A DNA stretch of 64,000 nt, from positions 1,181,336 to 1,245,335 of the forward strand of contig JAQFVV010000014.1 in assembly GCA_028023455.1 (NCBI GenBank), read 5' to 3'. The notes beneath the pieces are model-generated. The model was not told the DNA's origin and ran no database searches. It saw only the letters and a program-made list of their open reading frames with translations. Shown here in pieces: positions 27,351 through 41,745 of the stretch. The position numbers were made by a program, and so were the translations under genes. Source of the stretch: Epiperipatus broadwayi. Taxonomy: Eukaryota > Onychophora > Udeonychophora > Euonychophora > Peripatidae. Every line of letters begins with the position of its first letter. Within the stretch, counting starts at the first letter, position 1.

Positions 27351-27457
27351 TTTATTTATTTATTTTCCTGTGTCATAGCATCGGCAGGGAAGCGAACCCG
27401 CTAACCCGGAACAACTGCTTGTAAGGCAGCTGTGCTGACCTCTCGACCACCAATGCT
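27351..27457 (-). repeat. tRNA-derived SINE
   Basis: On the minus strand from 27,457 the head reads GGTGGTCGAGAGGTCAGC (A-box-like TGGTCGAGAGG), then an anticodon-stem-like GCTGCCTTACAAGCAGTTG, then GGTTCGCTTCC (B box, close to GGTTCGANTCC). The anticodon position would be TAC, as in tRNA-Val, but stem pairing is imperfect. A shared body GATGCTATGACACA follows and the element ends in an AAAT-repeat tail (27,366-27,351). Short length and the simple-repeat tail fit a tRNA-headed SINE mobilised by a LINE. Confidence 0.75.
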
Positions 27458-27479
27458 TGACTATTATTTATTTTTTGTA

Positions 27480-29040
27480 TAAAAATGTTTTCTTATAAAA
27501 TAATCTATACGCGATTTTAATAATATATATATATGCATGAATATGAGCTGGCAGAAAAATACCAGTTCAATATATATATAATCATTGTCACACAAACACA
27601 CACATATATCAATATTGAAATTTTTATGAAGATAAGAAGATTAATACAAACTTAAAAAAAACAGTCATTAAATTAAATTTACGGCATATAATAATATTAA
27701 CATGCTTTGATAACTGAATACATAGTAGTCTTGGTACTGTTAAGGAATAGAAACAATTTCTAGCCAAAACACATGATTTTTTTAAATATCAATTATGGAC
27801 AATCTTGATATTTTAGTTGTTTTTAATGCTATTTCTGAGAATATGTCAATTAAATTAAAATACTAAATATGTTTACTTGTAATACTCTATTATATTTATT
27901 TAATATTAAATAGTATTTGTCTAGAATTAATGAAGAAATAAGACTGAATGACTTTAGTCTTTTTTTATTTGTAGTTAAAAAATTTTAGCTTGACATTAGT
28001 AGAATTGCCCAAATTCACCTAATGTTGAAAGCAATCTGGTTTATTATTTGCTTTCGCCAGTTTTATAATACTATTTTGAGGCTGTAAATTTTTTATTAAT
28101 AATTGTCATTATTGTATCATAAATTCTTAATTTGATTAAAATTTTGTTAACTTTGATGAGAAAGTGGATAACAAATGTGTTTGAAGGGAAAATTTGTAGT
28201 TTCTTATTCTCTTTCTTATCTTATTTATATGTCATAACTTTGTTCTCTTTTTATAATTTTATGGTTTCTTTGTAATAAGGAATCAAACTGAACATAAAGT
28301 TAAATTAATATCCTTCTTAAAATATTATTTTAATCGTAACTCAAGGTTTAAAACTCTGAAATCCTGACCAATTATTTGTATACATATTTTTTTACTTTTA
28401 ATTGTTTTTAATGGATGTAGCAAATTAGAAAACTCAGGTTGTGTACAAATAAATATGAGAAATTAAGCCTTTTTTTTCTTCTTATGATTAATTCATTTAT
28501 TTTTTCTGTCTATTTTAAATGCTAACATCGCATAACATTTATTCAAGTGTTAATTGTTCCCTGAGAATATTATGATCCCACAGACATTTATGGGCTGCAG
28601 CTTAGAAGCCAATATTTTAGACAGAACATTCTAGTAAATTACTAAATGTTAAAATATTTTAAATATAAAGTGGGAATTATTTTTTAAAAATGAAATAAAG
28701 TATAAACAATAAGTAAAAGATGAAAAAAAAGTCATAGATAACTTTGCAAGGAGCAATAAATGTAAAAGAAAGGAAAATTGAAAAACATAAATAATGAAAT
28801 AATAAAAATCTTAACTGCAGATTGAAATATGTCTGGTAATTCTAGATGAGTATAATGAGAAAATAATATAAAAATAAGAAGTAAAGAAATGACAATGAGA
28901 TAATATTTTCAATTTTGCATACTAAAATAAAATCCCTTTTTAATAAATATCATTATGAAGCACTAATTGAAACACAAGAATAAATTATTGATGAAAATAA
29001 TGTGTACAATGAAAATGGTACATGTGTGAATGATTACTAA
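27480..29040. other. AT-rich sequence without a recognised gene
   Basis: A few TA repeats near 27,521-27,580 and otherwise AT-rich DNA. No element ends or frames were recognised. Confidence 0.5.
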
Positions 29041-29052
29041 AATAAATAAGTT

Positions 29053-30522
<1,470 letters not shown>

Positions 30523-30622
30523 TATATATATAAGCAGAGACTTTCACATGATCCACTGCTCACTACTCTATCTCATATTACTGATACACTTGAACACTTA
30601 TATTTCAAAAAGATAAATAATC

Positions 30623-30668
30623 ACCAATATATATATATTTCATGCTAAACCAGAAATCATCAGTTGGT
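30623..30668 (-). ncRNA. Hammerhead motif (ACCAA family), minus
   Basis: Minus strand: ACCAA, CUGAUGA (30,663-30,657), a helix II with two changed positions on its 5' strand, GAAA, an AU-rich helix III, and UUGGU closing helix I. Core residues are intact. Weak helix II makes activity less sure. Confidence 0.6.
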
Positions 30669-31156
30669 CGAGATTATCATCTCTACACATGTATGCAATA
30701 AGTGCTTAGATTTATATTAAGATAGCAATTCTTTATATTTTAATGGACAGTCTACAATCCATTCCACAGTCCACCTCTTCAACCATCCATCCAATTGAAA
30801 ATCTGATGGTGGAACACTCAAAGGGCACCCGTAGACAGATTCTTGTCACATCCATGTTGACCTAAAGTCAATCTGACCCCTCATGTACAGGATGTAATCC
30901 ATTTAATACCTGTGCAAGGGCTGGGCAGATATCTCTATTATTTGATAACTGAAATACAGGCTTATTTTATACCTGTATCAATATATGTTATATATAGGGT
31001 ATATGAGCACATACTTTCATATGATTCACCAATTACTACTCTATCTTATATCACAGTTATTACATAGTAGAGATGTCTGTCCATGCCTTGTATGTGTATT
31101 AAATGGATTGTGTATCTGAGCACTTATTGCATATATGTGTAGAGATGATAGTCTGG

Positions 31157-31200
31157 ACCAACTGATGATTGCTGGTTTAGCATGAAATACATATATTGAT
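31157..31200 (+). ncRNA. Hammerhead motif (ACCAA family), plus
   Basis: ACCAA (31,157-161), CUGAUGA (162-168), helix II UGCU...AGCA, GAAA (184-187), predicted cleavage after A31,195, then UUGAU, which pairs with ACCAA except at one position. The core is intact; one helix I mismatch. Confidence 0.65.
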
Positions 31201-31262
31201 GATTATTTATTGTGATATGAGATAGAGTGGTGAGCGGTGGGTCATGTGAAAGTCTGTGCTTG

Positions 31263-31964
31263 TATAAACTATATAAATTGTATTATAAATCATAAAAGTA
31301 ATTATGCATTTTCCTGTTGCCATATTTGATAAACACAATCCTATGATATAAAGAAACAATTGTCTCTCAGCTGAACCTTGGACTTAAGGTACCCAATCAA
31401 TTTAATGAATAATTTAACAAACTTTTAAAATTTTATGTATCACTACTTATTTTTTTATATTTAATACTTAGATTTAAAATGCTAGATTTAGTTTTAGAGG
31501 ATCATCTTGATAACTTTTAAATATTCAAGATAAAAGAAAATCAGTTTGATTTCTTAAACATTTTTTCCTCCTAAAAGTCTTTAAATAATGGAAGAGATTT
31601 TAATAATCAAAGTTTAACTTATGTTAAATCATCAATTTTTTTTCTAAAGAAAAGCTTTTAAAAAGACTATCCCATTAATTTTGAAAATGTTTACAATGTG
31701 CACACTTAATAATGGAGGGTCATAGTTATGTCATATATGAATCTTCATAATTCAATATGCCATGTGTTGTAACAGATATACTTAATGTGCATGTGTCTAA
31801 TATAGAAATATTTTTTAAATTTTGAGCTTGCACTTTTTTGTTGCTTTTGTGAGCACAAACCATCCCTATAATCATTTTCCTAATAGTTGATTTGATACCC
31901 ACACTGCTTGGTAGTGTTGTTGCTCCTTAAAAACTATAAAAGATGAACGTTCCCAGGTCATATT
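31263..31964. other. No recognised feature
   Basis: AT-rich sequence between the hammerhead pair and a T-rich tandem array. No frames or element ends were recognised. Confidence 0.5.
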
Positions 31965-32495
31965 TTTTTTGGATTTTCATCAAACATAGAATTTTTAATT
32001 TGTAAATATTTTTTTATTAACTTCAACAAATTTACAAAAATAAAAATCAAACACAGAATTTTTAGTTTTTGAATGCCTTGTTTTATTAAAATTAACAAAT
32101 TTTCAGCTTATTACATTTTTTTTGGTTTCTTTATTTTTAAAAATAAAATCAACTAATATCAAACTTAGTCTGGTTTTTTTATTAGCATCAAAAAAATTTC
32201 AAGTTATTACTGTTGTTTTTTTAGTTTTTTTTTTTTTTTTCACAACTTATCACTCTTTTTTTTTTGGTTCTGCTTTTTTTTGGGGGGAAACAATATCAAC
32301 AAATTAAAAAATTATTATGCTTTTTTTTGGTTCTGTTGTTTTGTTTTTTTTAAATAACAGCAACAAATTTAAAACTTATTATGCTATTTTTTTTTTGTTT
32401 CTGCTTTTTTTTAAATAAAAAATTACATCAAACAATTTAAACCTTATTACCTTTTTTTTTTTTTTTTTTGCTATAAAGATCAACAAATTAAAAAA
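31965..32495. repeat. T-rich degenerate tandem array
   Basis: About seven diverged units of roughly 60-80 bp built on ATCAACAAATT, then TTATTATG/TTATTACT, then a poly-T with GGTTCTG. Length varies through poly-T changes. It resembles in style the T-rich array at 5600-6450 but the unit sequence differs. Confidence 0.7.
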
Positions 32496-33860
32496 GCGGC
32501 TGTTCGTGACTCCACTAATATATCAGACGTATAGCTTTAACAAACATTATTCTGGACCCATCAAACCAAGTTACCTTTTGTTGTCAGTAAATGAGATAAT
32601 GTAATAACGTCTGAGTTTTCCAGCGCCATGTTATTGGTCTCATTGAGTTGGTGAAGAATACGTTATTTGATGCATTACCTATTTCAAACTATGTTCAGAC
32701 ATTAAAAGCTTGACTACATAAGTGTGTAAACCCTATGGTAATTATTGGTTAGTCAAATTATCTGATTTCAATTAAAAAAAAACTTTACAATTAACATTTT
32801 TTATATAACTGAAAGACACACACCCTTAGACTAGATCATAAATAAGTGTGAAGTGGGCGAATTTGCATAAATAATTTAGTGCAATGTGACAATGCAGCCT
32901 GCAATGTGTAGTTCAACAGGACTGTTGTATACATGTAATGCACGGTTACATATAAAAGGTGGTTTTATGTGTTTTACCACATAAATCATGCCATAAATAC
33001 AGTCGGCCACATAAACAGCATATTTATGTGTTTTAGCACATAAATCACACCATCAAAATGGTGTGTGTATCTAATCAACAAATACCATCATTTTTGTTAT
33101 CATTCCTGTCTCATAAGTCTTCAATTAATATTTGATTTAAAATTTAAACAGAATAATATTTTGATCACCAGACTAAATGAATGCAAAGAGAAAGAGCTAT
33201 TCTGATAAATACAATAGAAGAATTGTGGAGAGCTCCTGAGGCAAGAATCTTACAGCTTTCTGTAAAGAGAAGTACTTAAATAACTGTACATTTTTGTATT
33301 TGAATAAATGTAGATTTTTGTACATGAAAAAAAAAAAACGATGTCCTCTGAAAGTAAGTCCTATGCTGTCTTTTGGAGCAAATATTAATTTAAGACCTAC
33401 TCTCATTTTGGGGGACAACACAGTAGTCCTTGGTACTTTAAGTAAAAAAGTATACAGTAATGAATAAGAATTGTAACTTTTAACATCTAAGAGGAAAAAA
33501 AAAAACATATCTCAAATTACTATCTTTAATTGGTTCAAATAACTGAAATGTTAGCATTTTTTTTTTTTTTTCAATTACAGATACATGAAAGTAGAAATCA
33601 GAAATTGTTATACAGTAGCATTTTTAACCAATTATAATTTTTTTGAAGTAAAAGACTAAACAATGAGAATTTTAGAATTATAAATTTAGCATAGCATGCT
33701 ATTGTGGTTTTGTTGAAAATCTTGAATGATTATTAATCCTCTTACTGAAGGACATTTGGAAATTAGAATGGATAAAAGTCAAACAAGCTACAAGTAGAAC
33801 AATTCTATTATTAATAAGAGACTATAGAAAAAAGAAGGGAAATTAATATTTGTTTCAATG
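32496..33860. other. Less AT-rich DNA, no recognised gene
   Basis: A moderately GC-richer part at 32,500-32,720 follows the T-rich array. The minus-strand frame at 33,197-33,508 is partly poly-A translation and unrecognised. The hairpin pair at 32,964-33,053 is listed separately. Confidence 0.4.
32964..33053. repeat. Two direct hairpins, 59 bp apart
   Basis: TTTATGTGTTTTACCACATA (32,964) and TTTATGTGTTTTAGCACATA (33,023) each form a TTATGTG/CACATAA hairpin and are followed by matching CATGCCAT/CACACCAT. A third CACATAAA lies between them. Confidence 0.7.
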
Positions 33861-36800
33861 ATTTTAAAAAGCATCGGAAAGAGCAAATTGGATTCTTACA
33901 CGTGTAAGGTATATTATAAAGATTGGGAGAGAAAAAAAATGTAAATAATATTTAGAAATGGCCTTATTGCTTAAAAAATAATAAATATAGAGAAAAGTCA
34001 TCAATCTATTTTCCAGTAATTTCTGTATAACAGCATTTATGTTGATAAAGAGCGATTTTAAAATGATAGTTTTGGCTGGGAATATTTTATTCATGAAGCT
34101 TAAAATGAATTGTTTTATAAAACCAGATTTTTTTATATATGTCTTAACCTGTGACACCAGTTGTTCTGCTGCTGTTGTTTTTTGATCACAATCCATTGTT
34201 GCTTTTAAAATTTAAGTATTGAATTCTGCCTATAATTGATTCCAGATTGTGTATTGCTATCTTTAATAAGTATAAAGCATTATTATCAGGACTGTCAATC
34301 CTCTTTTATTAAACAATTTTGGATGCCAATATTTCAACTAGATTGACATGAATAAGTTGGGTCTTTAAAAAAAATATCAGGTAGTACTGTTTGCAGACTT
34401 ACTTGAAATATGATTTAAAAGTAAATTTCTTTATAACTGATTTAAGTATTTAGAAAATAGTTATCTAAGATATTAATAATTTAATGGTTTATTACTGGGG
34501 AATCCATAACAAATTTTAACACCTCAAATGATAGAACTGATTCCAATACATGGATTTTAAGTCCTTGCCACTCTATACAATTGCTTTTATGTACACCATA
34601 ATATAACAATGGATGTATAACAGATAAGGCATTACTCTGAAACTTTGTAAATTTTTGGGTGATATGAGTTTGAGCAGTTTTATTTACATGCTTGTTTTAT
34701 TCTTTAGTTAATAATAGCTAGATACTTGTTCATGAGTCAGTATTGGCTAGTTATTTTGCTATGGATCAGCTGTCTGAAAGAAAATTCTAAGCTTTTTTAA
34801 AATCTGCAAAAAAAAAAAAAAAAAGAATAAAAATAATTGGAATTATCCTGACCTGGATTTGAACTAATATTACAAGTTGAGTAGGATGATATGCTAGTAT
34901 TGCAGAAGTATTTTTATTAGTATTGAATTTTTAAATATTTATTTTAGCGTTTGCCCAGAAAGTGTAAAATTACTAATGTATTTTTGGTGAAGATTTAAAT
35001 TAGAATAAATTAAGTGAAGCCATTGTGACAAACTCTGATCGATACTAACTATTAATAATAGTACCTTGTTGTATTATTATACCAAACTTCCTTAGGCAGA
35101 GAACTTAATAGATATACATTCACCTTAGGAAATAAAGATAAAAAAAATATTATTCATAATTTAAGATTTGATTTTATTGCCTTTTTTTTTTTTTACTTTT
35201 AACTTTAAAATTTAATAAAACGTATCTCTTAAAAAAACGTTTTTTAAAAAATATTTTATCTTATATAAGTAATTTTAAATTTAAAAAAATGTCATACATT
35301 TCAATTGCTCATAGGCATGTATTTGTAAATCATTGTTTTTGTTTCATATGCAATAAATTAAAGTATCTTAATTGATAACCTATCAAATTTTTAACCGTGT
35401 TATGATTTTAATTTTTTTAAAATTATCCAGAACACTGTGTTTTAAATTAATAATGTAGTTATTAAACTTTCATCCATAATATTTAATGATGCTATAATTA
35501 TTGTAATTAAAGAATATTGCCTCAGTCTTTTTAAAATGGATAGACATAATGTAGTAAATATTTGCCTAGGCTTTGTAATAAATATATCAATAAATTTTAG
35601 TAACACTTTTAAAACTTTAAATATATGCATAAGCATTCATATATTCAATTCTGATATACTATATCTATTCAAATTAAATAATCTTTTTTTCAATATAATA
35701 TAAACTTCGTAAGAATACAGGTTTTTATTAAAACAGCATATTTAGATCTTATTACATTATTTTTTAGTTTAAATTCTACCAGCTTTGAGCAGAGAACATA
35801 AACATACAGAACTAATATAATGATAAATTATATTTCATCAGTTGCAATCAGCCTTGAAATATTTCTTTGTTTTATATTTTCAACAAAAACATTTATTTAT
35901 ATATGTAACAGTGTCACTACATAAGGTGTAGTGTGAAAAATTGGAATACTTATACTTATTTTAATTTTGTTGATAAAATTCATATCTTATTTAGATAGTG
36001 ATGGAATATATGCATTGGTTACAATTATATATAAAGATAATCTTAAGATAATGCTTATGAATCCCATGATACTGAGAATCTAAATGTGTGTCTTATTACT
36101 AATGGTTAAAAATCTAATGTTGAAAGTGTAAAATAATTATGGTATATTTTTTATGGCAAAATAACTGGTTTATTGGACTTTTATTTTAATTGCTTATATT
36201 TTAGTAGATTACAAACATCTAACAAATTTGTAATTTTTTCAATTGATGATTTGAAATAAAATGACATTCATATTCTGATTAAATTTTGCTCTGTGTGGTA
36301 TAGTCTCTGGTAAGATATCAGTTATACTTTGATGTATGAATTCCTCTAAGCATTTTTAATCTGGCACTTCCAGAATTCAAATATTTTATGAACACTCGAG
36401 TAATAAAATTATTTGATTGTTTATTTGTATTGAATTCTTGCATTTACCTCCATAGTTCTTTTCACATTTTTCTAGTTTACTGTGATAGAATTTTAATCTC
36501 TATATTTGAATGCACTATCAAATTTGTGGTATTTATTTTGTTACTGTATTGACTCATTCTACTTTTATAAATTTTTGAAATTAACAAGAAATGATACTTC
36601 GATGAAAAATCACATAAATTCTGCTGAATTTAAATACTGGTTGTGGTTTACAATTCAGAATTGTTTTTTTTTAAGATTGAATAATATGGATTCTAATTCA
36701 TTGTCATATAAGTTTTTTGCATATTTTCTATTTTTTAACTTTTTATTTAGTCATTATTTAAATTCATTTATACATTGCAATATTTCCACTGATCTATGTA

Positions 36801-36994
36801 CTAATTCATTTATATTTCTGTCTATATACCTATCTATTTGTCTGACTAACTATTTCTATACATCTGCCTATTTATTTTGTCTTCTATGCATCTTTCTTCA
36901 TGCCTCTTCATACCCATTTATCTATTTACTTATTTTCTTAACTATTTGTTTTTATATCCATACATCTGTTTGTACTCTGGGCATATATATATAT
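33861..36994. other. AT-rich sequence without a recognised gene
   Basis: The longest frames (minus 33,864-34,196, plus 36,506-37,027) are rich in Phe, Ile and Tyr and match no family I know; the latter runs into TATC-like sequence and then into the repeat starting at 36,995. Confidence 0.45.
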
Positions 36995-39481
36995 TGTAAC
37001 CAGTTGGGTTACATGGTACACCCATAATAATATAGTGTGTATGTATATATATATGGAAAATAAAGGAAAAGTAGAAATAAACATAGAATAAATTTTTGTA
37101 GATATTTTTTTTATATTTTCTAAAATAAAATAATAGCAAGTAAAGGGTTAAATAACTCTGAGTTTAAAATAAAATTTCATTATGAAATTAATGTTTTAAA
37201 AAAAGGTCTTAATAAATATAAATATTGTATTGTTATTATTATTATTCTGATTGTGAAATGTAAAAACACAATACTTGTTTTTGAAATTTTTTTAATTAAT
37301 TAAAACATATATGTTTTTAAAGGGATTAGAGAGCTAAAAATAAAACCTTTGTTTTCAATGAAGGTGTTATTATCACCTCAGATAATTTTATAAAAAGGGC
37401 TGATAACAAACCAGCTTCAGTCTGGTTAATGATTTTAAAGAGGGCAGTCTGGAGAGTGATTTTATAGAGAACAGTTTGGCTGGAAGTTTTGTAAGAGTTA
37501 GCAGAAGAGCTACCTGTAAAGAGTTGGTAACTGTAGCAGAAAATAGCCATAGTAAAGCTAGCTGCAAAGATGGCTAGTATAATTATCAAGAGAACTGCCA
37601 TGAAGATTTAAGAATGCAAGGAAGTGGCTGCTCTACATTTCACTGGAGGAGTTTGAATTTATGTGGAGGAAATGGGTCAAGATTCTTTGTAATTCATAGC
37701 CTTAAAAGTGTTCTGGAAAACAGCTTGCTGACCTGAAGTTAAAAAAATCCAAGTATAAGTGGAACTGACTACAGAAAGGAAAAAAGCCAACCATACCTGA
37801 ATTATGTAATTTTTCCTGATTATGACAGTCACTAAAAACCAAACTCACCAAGAAAAATCTTCCAGTTTGCTGAAAAATTAATTAAACGTATACTGTGTCA
37901 GATAAAGGCAGGGGAACACGGATAAACTTATATACAGCTGGTGGTGAGTAGCTTTATGAAGTTTTAAACAATTTCCTTAGTAAAATGACATTTTTATAAT
38001 TGATAGAAATATATAAAACGATATTAGTTTAAAATCGTTTATTAAAGAAGAAAAAACTGTTTAAAGTTATATTTATAATTTAGAGAAAAAAAAGTACAAA
38101 CAAAGTTATAATTAATAGTCAAGAAAAAGATTTCCAAAAATCTTTTAGACTAGGAAAAAGAAAGACATTTTAAATCAATTAACTATCAAAAATTTGATCT
38201 TATTTTAAAGAAAAATACTATATTCAAGATTAAATTGCGAAAATAATCTTTCATAATTTTATTGCAGCTAAATTAATGTTTCGCAATTATGTGCAAATTA
38301 TATATACATGTTTCAGTAAACCTAGTATGTAAATGTATTTCATTTAACTGAAGCTTTAATCATTTATATTATTTTATATCATTTAAGATTTTGATAATTC
38401 TTCCAAATATGTTTAGAAAATTCACGCATGTGTGCTTATATATGTGAATTGTATTGTAAATAACAAGGTGTGTCAGATAGACATTTATATGTAAATTTTT
38501 GATCATTTTTTAAAAAATTATATGTAAATTCAAACATATTTATTTTCTATCAAGCCGCGTGCCTGTGTGCTGAATGGGTTTTAAGTAAACCTAATTTATC
38601 AATCATGTAAATCAATGTAAAAACTTTAATTGTGTATATAATATTGTATATCATTCAAAATCAGAACCCTTATAAGACCTTATTTATTTTTTTATTGTTA
38701 TTAATAAATATATTTAATTGTTAAAAATTGTATTCCATCATCTCTTGTTCACATACAGTAATAGAGCCCATGTTCTCTGAGCTAGATTTTGAACACAGAT
38801 AAATGGGGATGTGCTTAGTGCTTTGGACATCCAGTGATGATCAATCATCATCCTGGTTAGCGCAAAAGAGGATACTCTTTAAAGCCCATGCACTATTATT
38901 TTTTATTTTACTTTAGTCTTTATTTAAAATTTAAGTTTATAGTTGGCCAGTACACGTGGCCTGAGCATTGATGATGATCAGCATGTTTTAATGTCCCAGC
39001 ATTATTGTTTTGATTTATGATAGTTGTGTATTTTAATGGATGGGCACTAAGCTGGTGCCTCCAAGTCATGTTTATATAATTGCCCAAGCTGGCAAAAGGC
39101 TCAGTAGTTAGCCTGGTCTACAGAAGACTCATTTTCAATCCAGTCACAAGGTTGACTGTTGATTTATATATTTTATTGTACTAATTTTTTATTCCCATCA
39201 ATGATGATGATGGATGGTTATTTCTCTTGAGTACTCATACTTTGACTTTTGATAATGCTGGTTGAATATTTATAAGTATGCTTTTAGTTACTCTTATGAG
39301 TTAGCTTCTGATCTCTCAATGTTCTCAGAGATTCTTTAATCTCATACTCATATCTTTAAATATACTTATATATACTTTATAAATTATTGATTATTTCATT
39401 TTGTTGACTTGGGGTGATGATGTTTTCCTTTTACCCCAGGTACAACTTCTTTCTACATTATCTCACCCACCCCATCCCGTT

Positions 39482-39484
<3 letters not shown>
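36995..39484. mobile_element. TGTAAC-ended repeat, copy 1 (~2.49 kb)
   Basis: The right end is ...CCCCATCCCGTTACA (to 39,484) followed by (AT)n. The left end is proposed as TGTAACCAGTTGGG (36,995), preceded by (AT)n; the two ends agree as TGTAAC, two bases, G, one base, TGGG. About 38,000-39,484 is homologous, in opposite orientation, to 62,416-63,850, with conserved blocks GATGATCAATCATCATCCTGG-type, CACTAAGCTGGTGCCTCCAA-type and CAGTCACAAGGTTGACTGTTG-type. A 91-codon minus frame (37,601-37,326) with a hydrophobic start is unrecognised. The left boundary is inferred, since the second copy leaves the window before it. Confidence 0.65.
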
Positions 39485-39485
<1 letters not shown>

Positions 39486-39526
<41 letters not shown>

Positions 39527-39527
39527 T

Positions 39528-39563
<36 letters not shown>
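39486..39563. repeat. Two (TA)n tracts forming a hairpin
   Basis: TA runs at 39,486-39,523 and 39,530-39,563, each bounded by TGCTCT or AGAGCA, so that GCTCTTATA...TATAAGAGC is self-complementary. They separate the TGTAAC repeat from a decayed hammerhead unit. Confidence 0.9.
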
Positions 39564-39565
<2 letters not shown>

Positions 39566-39762
39566 AGCATATTCAAAATCTTTATCATGGAATGTCCCCA
39601 TCACCAAACTGGTTTTAAGCTGTGGCTCTTCTGTGAGGAGTTAGTGCAATTGATTTAAAATAGCAATTCATGCTAAGCATTTATCTAATAATTAACTCAT
39701 AAGAAGAATATCTGAAATTTTCAGACATCTACATGTCTTTAAATTCAGCTCTCTAACTGAAA
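39564..39762 (-). mobile_element. Decayed hammerhead unit (interrupted)
   Basis: Homologous to 41,463-41,664: both share ATTCAAAA-CTTTAT, ACTGGTTT, GAGGAG, GCTAAGCATTTATCTAATA and TTAAATTCAGCTCTCTAACTGAAA. The hammerhead region (39,595-39,640, minus) has CAGAAGA in place of CUGANGA and AAAA in place of GAAA, so it is dead. The unit is cut at 39,763 by the TA-duplicating element. Confidence 0.65.
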
Positions 39763-39764
39763 TA

Positions 39765-41267
39765 CACCTGGGTCTCTTTGTATTTGATAGATAGGTTCTG
39801 CAAAAAACCCGCATAAAAGAAATCGCTCAAAAATATATTTAACGTACATTGACAATTGTGGGATATGTTCCATAATTTTCAAAAATCGCATAAAAGCAAA
39901 GCAACAAGGTGAAATTACTTTAAAATTTGCATAAAAAATAAGGAAATAGAGTATTAGTAATAAAAAATTTCAAATATTTGAAAAAAATTGATACGTGACA
40001 AACTTTTTTTTATTAATTATTTAATTTTATTCAAAACAAATGTTTTTATGTATAATTTATTTTACATTTTTTCATACATATTTTAATCATTATCTCTATA
40101 TGACAATATGCGGGTACATTTGTGAACTGATAAGAAATCAGATTCATCACAAGAGGAAATACAAGTAGTGCCAACTTCAGTCTTGCACTGTATTTAATTA
40201 ACCAAACATGTGCATCAACTGAAAATCATCATTCACAGCTTCAAGTCGCTCTAAAACTGTCAATTTTTGCATTATTATAGCGAATTTATGTTTTTTAAGC
40301 TTAAAACATACCATAATGCACTGATTTGTTGTTGCTCATTTTAAACCAAAGGGAGTGGTTGACAAGAATTTTGACAGCTCCAAGTTTTTTGTTTGACATT
40401 CAAAATGAAAATGTATATTTTAGAATATTTTTTCATATTTTTTACACATTATAAATTATTTTGCTAAAATATGCTGAAAATGTAATTATTTAAAAAAAAT
40501 AGTTAAGATTTTAATAAAAAAATTTAACTTTCACATGAATGTAAATTGAGAAAGAAACAACAACGTACACAGCATTTTCTGGTAGATTACGAATGTTCTT
40601 TTTTAGGTTCTCCGCTATAGAATATTTTTATAATTATAAATAGAAATTTATTTTTGAAAAAAACTTTTGTTCACTTTCATAATCTGACAAATTATTAATT
40701 TGCTTTTTACAAATGAATCTAATATTAAAAGATGAATATATTTTTACTGCTGATTCTATAATTGAACCAATCAAAACTTTAAAACTTTAATTCACTCAAC
40801 CAATAAAAAAATGTTTCAATCTAAAAGTTAATGGTTTTGTGTCAACAATATAATCAGTGATTAATCTTTGAGACAATGATTTTTTAATAATTGTTTATGA
40901 AGCTCAGGATATCCAGACATACAACTATTTAGTTCTCATTGGAATTTAAGAGCTCATTCATAATTCATGTCATTAACAAGAAAATGATTGTCCAATTGAT
41001 TAGAAAAGTGAAGATTTTCTGGAATCATTTTTGCTGTGAAACGAACAGGTTCCACTACAGTATCTAAATTTATTGCCAAACCTTTTTCCTACAGGCATTT
41101 AAAGTATGTAAAATATAATGTGTGTATATAAAACAGGAAAATCTTGATTTTAACTGAAATATGAATTTCTTTATCGCATAAAAGAAAACCGCATAAAAAG
41201 ATATTAAGAACATTAATTGCATAGCTTCAAAATTGCATTAAAAAATCTGCACATAAAGAGTCCCAGG
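39765..41267. mobile_element. TA-duplicating inverted-repeat element, copy 2
   Basis: Starts CACCTGGGTCTCTTTGTA after TA (39,763-764) and ends with the inverse CCTGGGACTCTTTATG (minus strand) before TA (41,268-269), having lost the final CA pair. Internal blocks match copy 1 (25,426-26,495): GATAGATAGGTT, AAATTGATACRWGACAAACT and TTAATCTTTGAGACRATGATT. At about 1.5 kb it is longer than copy 1, implying an internal gain here or a deletion there. No transposase. Confidence 0.8.
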
Positions 41268-41508
41268 TATAACTTTATGGGCCTGAACTAAATTCAGTTA
41301 CATCATATATTAATAGGCTTAGCAATTTAATTTGACCAAAGCCTCTACAGCCAAATAATAATAAAATCAATTCATATATCACATGACTTATATAGCTTGG
41401 ATTTACAAATATGTAAAATGAAGAGCATTCTAAGAGCTCTAAACATCTTTTTTTATGATGAATGCTACAAGACAACACATTCAAAACCTTTATGTAGAAT
41501 TGTCTTCA

Positions 41509-41549
41509 TCCTCAGACTGGTTTCAAACTATGACTCTCTTCAGTGAGGA
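41509..41549 (-). ncRNA. Hammerhead ribozyme (CUGAAGA family)
   Basis: Minus strand: UCCUCA (41,549-544), CUGAAGA (543-537), a weak helix II GAGU...GUUU with three G-U pairs, GAAA, CCAGUC, UGAGGA (514-509). UCCUCA pairs fully with UGAGGA. Predicted cleavage follows the GUC at 41,515. The core is intact; helix III is two pairs. Confidence 0.65.
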
Positions 41550-41745
41550 GCTAGGTCATCTGATTTAAAAATTCAACTCAAGCTAAGCATTTATCTAATA
41601 CTTAACTATTCAGAAGATCTGAAATTTTTAGACATTTACATATTTTTAAATTCAGCTCTCTAACTGAAAATTTTAGATCTTGTTAAGATTTAAGTATTAG
41701 ATAAATGCCTAGTTTGAGTTTGTATTTTAAATCAGTTATCCTAGC

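Larger units (their letters stand above)
30534..31262. mobile_element. Hammerhead-bearing head-to-head units
   Basis: The minus-strand unit starts at the right and ends at 30,534 (AGACTTTCACATGATCCACTG inverse tail); the plus-strand unit ends near 31,262 with the mirror sequence (GGTCATGTGAAAGTCT). A further partial minus-strand tail at 31,003-31,075 repeats 30,531-30,600, giving a 473-bp period. Each unit has one hammerhead. There are no frames. The left outer end touches the TATC microsatellite. Same family as 43,685-44,330. Confidence 0.7.

Noticed and set aside
27367-27457. Functional tRNA gene
   Set aside because: Acceptor and D stems do not pair properly and a second copy with a shared non-tRNA body exists, so a SINE is the better reading.
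32122-32307. 61-codon plus-strand frame
   Set aside because: Consists of poly-T-derived Phe/Leu stretches inside the tandem array.
33864-34196. 110-codon minus-strand frame
   Set aside because: No family resemblance, AT-rich composition and a hydrophobic low-complexity second half; no splice or promoter context could be argued.
36506-37027. 173-codon plus-strand frame
   Set aside because: Phe/Tyr/Leu-rich, passes through TATC-like repeat and ends inside the TGTAAC repeat; no recognised domain.
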